From the NCBI GenBank assembly GCA_900551895.1, contig URXX01000002.1:1-64000 (forward strand): 64,000 nt of DNA, read 5' to 3'. Below are positions 59,825 through 64,000 of this stretch, piece by piece (the stretch's first letter is position 1; each line of letters starts with the position of its first letter). Under the pieces are notes generated by a model. It did not search any database and had not been told where the DNA came from. It saw only the letters and a program-made list of their open reading frames with translations. The stretch is from an uncultured Lachnospiraceae bacterium. GTDB taxonomy: Bacteria > Bacillota > Clostridia > Lachnospirales > Lachnospiraceae. Both the position numbers and the translations under genes were made by a program.

Positions 59825-60364
59825 TTATATTGTCCGTACAAACATTTTCATCAAAATAGGGTTTACATATACCTCTGCAGCAATGCCCAGCAACATCATG
59901 CAACAGAGAAATATTGTTTTGCTATAGCTCCATCTAGACATAGGGTATGTGTAAAAATACCAAATAACAACCGCATAGCCCAATATGTAAAAAAGAAATT
60001 GAGGCATCATTCCTATAATGAATAATAAAATTCCTTTCATGCCAAGACGGAATATCGCTGACACAATTAAAATCCCCCCTGAAAATCCCAGCCAAAAAAG
60101 AAAAAGAGACATAACCGCTTTTCTTATTTTCGTTTGCCCCAGCAAAACGAGAAAAACTAACGGTGTCACTCTTATCTGTAAAATGTAAAAGATATATTCT
60201 TCGGGAATAATCTCAATGGACGGATACTGACTGAGAAAATATTCGCTGAAAATTCCCGATGTACTGAAAATCTCCCTTGAAACAATATTGGCATATAAGA
60301 TACCTGCAAAAAAGCCCAATACACAAAATGCTGTTATATAGGCTTTATTTTGATGTACTTTCAC
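59825..60364 (-). CDS. spoIIM: Stage II sporulation protein M
   Basis: A 179-residue membrane protein with about five segments. The family-like core is FWLGFSGGILIVSAIFRLG, then LFIIGMMPQFLFYILGY, and the end LGIAAEVYVNPILMKMF. SpoIIM forms the DMP machine with SpoIID and SpoIIP that digests septal peptidoglycan during engulfment. The start is GTG at 60362-60364 after AGGAGG. It follows nudF, as it does nearby in Bacillus. Its presence is the best hint in the window that the host can sporulate. Confidence 0.85.
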   Translation of the reverse strand: MKVHQNKAYITAFCVLGFFAGILYANIVSREIFSTSGIFSEYFLSQYPSIEIIPEEYIFYILQIRVTPLVFLVLLGQTKIRKAVMSLFLFWLGFSGGILIVSAIFRLGMKGILLFIIGMMPQFLFYILGYAVVIWYFYTYPMSRWSYSKTIFLCCMMLLGIAAEVYVNPILMKMFVRTI

Positions 60365-60415
60365 TTAACCTCCTCCATTCTTTCAGATAGTTCATTATAT
60401 GCCTTGTCTTTCTTT

Positions 60416-60958
60416 TTATTCTTTTTTCTGCCAAACCTCATAGGCGAGCAATGAAGAAATCGTCTTTGCATCCTGTATTTCTCCACTGAAAATTTTTTCC
60501 TTTAACTCCCTCATCGTATATGCTTCCACATGAATAAACTCATCTTCATCCAAATGCTGTGCAGTCGCTTTTAGTTGTTCTGCCACATACACTTCTATTT
60601 TTTCATTTGTAAATGCGACCCATGTACGCAGCGTAATTAAATGACTCATTCTTTCAGAAATGTATCCCGTTTCCTCTTCCAGTTCCCGCATGGCACATGA
60701 TAACGGTTTCTCATCTTTATCATCTAGTTTTCCTGCCGGAATTTCCAATGTTTCTCTGTCTAAAGCATTTCTATATTGACGAACCATTAAAATCTTTCCG
60801 TCATCTCTCACCGGAACAATGGCAGTCGCACCATTATGATGAATATAGTCCCAATGTGTCGTCTTTCCGTTTGGAAGTTGGATTTCATCTGTATATACTT
60901 TTAAAATTGAACCTTCATACTTCAAAGTTCTGTCTGTTCGTTTTAACTCTTCTCCCAT
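60416..60958 (-). CDS. nudF: ADP-ribose pyrophosphatase (Nudix)
   Basis: A 180-residue Nudix hydrolase. The box reads GKLDDKDEKPLSCAM followed by RELEEETGY, preceded by MVRQYRNALDRETLEIPAG. It opens with HWDYIHHNGATAIVPV, as in NudF. It cleaves ADP-ribose to AMP and ribose-5-phosphate. It lies between rny and spoIIM. It starts shortly after the rny terminator. Confidence 0.9.
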   Translation of the reverse strand: MGEELKRTDRTLKYEGSILKVYTDEIQLPNGKTTHWDYIHHNGATAIVPVRDDGKILMVRQYRNALDRETLEIPAGKLDDKDEKPLSCAMRELEEETGYISERMSHLITLRTWVAFTNEKIEVYVAEQLKATAQHLDEDEFIHVEAYTMRELKEKIFSGEIQDAKTISSLLAYEVWQKKE

Positions 60959-60995
60959 TTTTCGTTCCTCTTTCTTCTTTTCATTTTAAAAATAA

Positions 60996-61024
60996 AACAA
61001 AACCCTTGCCAAACGACAAGGGTT
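60996..61024 (-). terminator. Terminator of rny
   Basis: Perfect 8-bp stem AACCCTTG / CAAGGGTT (61001-61008, 61017-61024) with an 8-base loop and TTGTTTT tail. The nudF start is about 40 bases further, with no promoter seen between. Confidence 0.85.
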
Positions 61025-61033
61025 CTACTTTTC

Positions 61034-62587
61034 TTATTTTGCATAATCCGTAACACGTGATTCTCTAATCACATTTACTTTGATTTGTCCCGGATATTCT
61101 AATTCAAATTCAATCTGTTTAGAAATATCTCTAGCCAAAAGTACCATATCTGCATCTGATACCTGTTCTGGAACTACCATAATACGAATCTCTCTACCTG
61201 CTTGAATAGCAAAAGATTTATCGACACCTTTAAATTGATTTGCGATGTCTTCTAATTGTTTCAATCTGTTTGTATATGTTTCTAATGTCTCTCTTCTTGC
61301 ACCCGGTCTTGCCGCAGAAATTGTATCTGCTGCCTGTACAATGCAAGCAATTAATGTTTCAGGTTCTACATCTCCATGATGTGACTCTACAGCATTAATA
61401 ACAACTGCTGACTCTTTGTATTTTCTACATAAATCAACACCAATCTGAATATGTGATCCTTCTACATCATGGTCAATAGATTTACCAATATCATGTAAAA
61501 GACCGGCACGTTTTGCCATTCTTATGTCAAGCCCAATTTCACCTGCAAGAAGCCCTGCTAACTGAGCCACCTCAATAGAATGCTTCAATGCGTTCTGACC
61601 ATAACTCGTTCTGAATTTCATTCTTCCTAACAGACGAATTAATTCAGGGTGAATACCGTGAACACCTACTTCAAGTGCTGCATTCTCACCTTCTTCACGA
61701 ATCATTGTTTCCACATCTTTCTGTGCCTTTTCAACCATTTCTTCGATTCTTGCCGGATGAATACGACCGTCAAGAATAAGTTTTTCCAATGCGATTCTTG
61801 CCACTTCTCTTCTAATTGGATCAAATCCTGATAAGACAACGGCTTCCGGAGTATCATCTATAATCAATTCAACTCCTGTCAATGTTTCTAAAGTACGAAT
61901 GTTTCGACCTTCTCTACCGATAATTCTTCCTTTCATTTCATCACTTGGAAGTTGCACAACGGAAATCGTTGTTTCTGCAACATGGTCTGCCGCACATTTC
62001 TGAATAGCGGTAACAACATAGTCTCTCGCTTTCTTCCCTGCCTCTTCTTTTGCCTGCGTTTCCAACTCTTTAATCATCTTCGCAGTGTCATGCTTTACAT
62101 CTTCCTCTACGGTTTTTAACAGATATTCTTTTGCTTGTTCGGAGGTAAGTCCTGAGATTCTTTCCAGTTCCTGTACACGTTGTTGGCTAAGTTCTTCTAC
62201 TTTCACTTCGCGCTGCTTAATCTGTTCTTCTCTTGCAACGAAGTTTGCCTCACGCTGCTCAATTACATCCGCTTTTTTATCGAGTGCTTCCTCTTTGGAA
62301 AGTACACGCTTCTCATAGCGTTGTAATTCTGCTCTGCGTTCCTTTGTCTCTTTCTCAAGTTCATTTTTTGTCTTAATAGACTCTTCTTTCACTTCCAAAA
62401 GAGCTTCTTTCTTAGTCGTTTCAGCTGTTTTCAATGCGTCATCTATTATTTCTCTCGCTCTGCTTTCCGCATTACCAATCTTAGAATCTGCATTCTTCTT
62501 CAGATTAGAAACGGTTGCAAAGTAAGTAACGATTGCCGTTATAACAAGAGTAATAACTACAGCAATAATTATACTGACAATTGGCAC
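61034..62587 (-). CDS. rny: Ribonuclease Y
   Basis: A 517-residue endoribonuclease that starts mRNA decay at the membrane. It has one N-terminal membrane helix (IIAVVITLVITAIVTYFATV) and a long charged coiled coil to about residue 200. A KH domain follows (GRIIGREGRNIRTLETLTGV). The HD domain contains AGLLHDIGKSIDHDVEGSH and ESHHGDVEPE. Length and order are standard, and recA-recX-rny is a common cluster. Confidence 0.97.
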   Translation of the reverse strand: MPIVSIIIAVVITLVITAIVTYFATVSNLKKNADSKIGNAESRAREIIDDALKTAETTKKEALLEVKEESIKTKNELEKETKERRAELQRYEKRVLSKEEALDKKADVIEQREANFVAREEQIKQREVKVEELSQQRVQELERISGLTSEQAKEYLLKTVEEDVKHDTAKMIKELETQAKEEAGKKARDYVVTAIQKCAADHVAETTISVVQLPSDEMKGRIIGREGRNIRTLETLTGVELIIDDTPEAVVLSGFDPIRREVARIALEKLILDGRIHPARIEEMVEKAQKDVETMIREEGENAALEVGVHGIHPELIRLLGRMKFRTSYGQNALKHSIEVAQLAGLLAGEIGLDIRMAKRAGLLHDIGKSIDHDVEGSHIQIGVDLCRKYKESAVVINAVESHHGDVEPETLIACIVQAADTISAARPGARRETLETYTNRLKQLEDIANQFKGVDKSFAIQAGREIRIMVVPEQVSDADMVLLARDISKQIEFELEYPGQIKVNVIRESRVTDYAK

Positions 62588-62659
62588 AGGAGCACCTCCT
62601 TATTTAATTTTCATTGTACAAATACAACACTTAAATTTTATACTGTTTCGCTAAATCTG

Positions 62660-63274
62660 TCAAGCATTCCAGTCAGAAATTTGTATTACCTGACGGATAC
62701 TATCATAGGAAAATCCTTTTCTTGCCAAATATCCGTACATCTTCTGTCTTTCACTATCTGTGGCGTTTCGGGCATCAAAACGCTTTTTCTCCACTAATTT
62801 CCTAATCGCGGTTAACTCTTCATCCTCTTCATAGCATTCTTCCATTGCACGTTCGATTATCTCTTTTGCAATGCCTTTCTGGCACAGTTTTGCATAAATT
62901 TCCTTTCTGCTTTTACTGTCCTGTCTGCTCAAAATAAACCGCTTTGCATAACCGCTATCTTCAATATAACCAAAAGATTTTACATAAGCAATCGCCCTGT
63001 CAATCATATCATCTGTATAAAACCCCTGTTTTAATTTTGTTCGCAATTGCTCTTCCGTTCTATCCATTTGATTTAACAAATGTAAAGCCCGAAGTTTTAT
63101 CCGTTTAAAAATTACCTCTTCTCTTATCTTTACAAAAATCTCTTCGGAAAGTTCCTCGCCTTGCGTGATATGAAAACGGGAAAGTTCCCCTTTGTACAAT
63201 ACAAAAGCGAACTTTCCGTCAAGATAAACTTTCCATTTTGTTTTTGTAAGAGGCTCTGTTTGAGTAACAATCAT
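62660..63274 (-). CDS. recX: Regulatory protein RecX
   Basis: About 204 residues. Three-helix repeats are visible in HLLNQMDRTEEQLRTKLKQ, then YVKSFGYIEDSGYAKRFIL and KIYGYLARKG-like text at the end (MYGYLARKGFSYDSIRQVI). RecX restrains RecA filaments. The ATG at 63272-63274 lies one base after the recA stop and has GAGGAAGAG upstream. An earlier in-frame start inside recA is unlikely. Confidence 0.92.
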   Translation of the reverse strand: MIVTQTEPLTKTKWKVYLDGKFAFVLYKGELSRFHITQGEELSEEIFVKIREEVIFKRIKLRALHLLNQMDRTEEQLRTKLKQGFYTDDMIDRAIAYVKSFGYIEDSGYAKRFILSRQDSKSRKEIYAKLCQKGIAKEIIERAMEECYEEDEELTAIRKLVEKKRFDARNATDSERQKMYGYLARKGFSYDSIRQVIQISDWNA

Positions 63275-63275
63275 C

Positions 63276-64000
63276 CTACTCTTCCTCTTTAACTTCACTT
63301 TCTTTTGTTACGCCAAGTCCATAATGTTCACGAACTTTCGCTTCCAATTCATCCATAATTTCAGGGTGCGTATGCAGATATGTTTTTGCATTTTCTCGTC
63401 CCTGACCGATTTTCTCCCCGTTATAGGCATACCATGAACCGCTTTTGCTAACCAAATCAATTCCTGTAGCCAAATCTAAAACATCACCTTCTTTGGAAAT
63501 TCCTTTTCCAAACATGATATCAAATTCCGCTTCTTTAAACGGAGGGGCTATCTTATTCTTGACAATTTTAATTCTTGTACGGTTTCCAACCATTTCCCCG
63601 CTCTGTTTCAACGTCTCAATTCTTCTCACATCCATGCGGACAGAAGCGTAGAATTTCAACGCGCGTCCGCCTGTCGTTGTCTCCGGATTACCAAACATCA
63701 CACCGACCTTTTCACGCAACTGGTTGATAAAGATTACAACACAATTAGACTTACTGATAACAGGAGTTAATTTTCTCAATGCCTGTGACATCAAACGTGC
63801 CTGAAGTCCTACATGGCTGTCGCCCATATCTCCTTCAATTTCCTGCTTTGGAACTAACGCCGCAACCGAGTCGATAACAACGATATCCATTGCCCCTGAA
63901 CGCACCATCGTCTCTGCAATCTCAAGCGCCTGATCACCACTGTCCGGCTGGGAAATATACAATTCATCAATATCTACACCGATATTCTTTGCGTATACAG
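63276..64000 (-). CDS. recA: Recombinase RecA, C-terminal two-thirds (cut by window edge)
   Basis: About 241 residues to the right edge, with the frame open through AKNIGVDIDELYISQPDSG. Visible are IVVIDSVAALVPK (Walker B), then MSQALRKLTPVISKSNCVVI and FINQLREKVGVMFGNPETT with the ATP-sensing region, and a C-terminal acidic tail ending EVKEEE. The N-terminal domain with Walker A lies outside the window. It drives homologous recombination and the SOS response. recX follows at once. Confidence 0.98.
   Translation of the reverse strand, partial: VYAKNIGVDIDELYISQPDSGDQALEIAETMVRSGAMDIVVIDSVAALVPKQEIEGDMGDSHVGLQARLMSQALRKLTPVISKSNCVVIFINQLREKVGVMFGNPETTTGGRALKFYASVRMDVRRIETLKQSGEMVGNRTRIKIVKNKIAPPFKEAEFDIMFGKGISKEGDVLDLATGIDLVSKSGSWYAYNGEKIGQGRENAKTYLHTHPEIMDELEAKVREHYGLGVTKESEVKEEE

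Noticed and set aside
1..64000. CRISPR array, prophage, restriction or other defence locus
   Set aside because: No regularly spaced repeats, phage genes or known defence genes were seen. The only mobile sequence is the IS fragment at the left edge.

Overview
The window is a stretch of core chromosome from a low-GC, anaerobic, probably spore-forming member of the Clostridia (Bacillota). Lachnospiraceae is my best guess, made from gene content and gene order and not from any search. Pointers are electron-bifurcating NfnAB, formate-THF ligase with FolD, an iron alcohol dehydrogenase, Pta-AckA, Rex, SpoIIM and a SpoVB-type flippase, and a giant fused 2-hydroxyacyl-CoA-dehydratase-activator-like protein. 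I annotate 56 protein genes (one cut by each window edge) and one tRNA. All but four protein genes are on the minus strand, as expected for one replichore arm. No gap between genes exceeds 300 bases.

Layout. 1-491: end of an IS1182-type insertion sequence. 528-4124: nfnAB and a Rex-box-controlled alcohol dehydrogenase. 4239-11146: tepA, ftsK, fhs, folD and a zinc-ribbon membrane protein. 11255-14980: metY, a CFI-box-like unknown, yebC and a CBS-domain protein. 14998-18807: rex, nnr, alr and a MazF toxin with no antitoxin. 18937-20853 (+): a YdiF-like ABC-F ATPase. 20927-22789: a GntR regulator and isocitrate dehydrogenase behind a perfect palindromic operator. 22897-30693: yceD-rpmF, plsX-acpP, then rnc-smc-ftsY and a DUF1653-like gene. 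30770-34443: pta-ackA and mgtE. 34607-35827 (+): tmcAL. 35854-40914: polA-coaE-walJ-degV behind tRNA-Leu(CAA). 41000-44074: a pseudo-rhomboid, pyruvate kinase and a lipoprotein. 44301-48545 (+): the 1414-residue activator/dehydratase-like fusion. 48600-54158: the glycolytic block gap, pgk, tpiA, a Nudix gene and gpmI. 54300-58321: iscR-iscS-iscU-mnmA and a PHP phosphoesterase. 58458-64000: a SpoVB-like flippase (+), spoIIM, nudF, rny, recX and the end of recA.

How it fits together. Much of the region handles redox balance and the lower half of glycolysis: gap to pyruvate kinase, then Pta-AckA for ATP and acetate, NfnAB for exchange among NADH, NADPH and ferredoxin, and alcohol dehydrogenase for disposal of reducing power. 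Rex is encoded here. A Rex-like operator lies inside the alcohol dehydrogenase promoter and a weaker one at the gap promoter, so a local redox circuit is a reasonable inference. The GntR operator core recurs at the pta promoter.

The region is mostly housekeeping. I did not find a clear new defence or mobile system. The best candidates for a second look are the giant fused metalloprotein, the pseudo-rhomboid with a zinc ribbon, the orphan MazF, the shared GntR operator, the unusual pgk-tpiA spacer, and the repeated use of terminators placed inside operons with no room for a following promoter.
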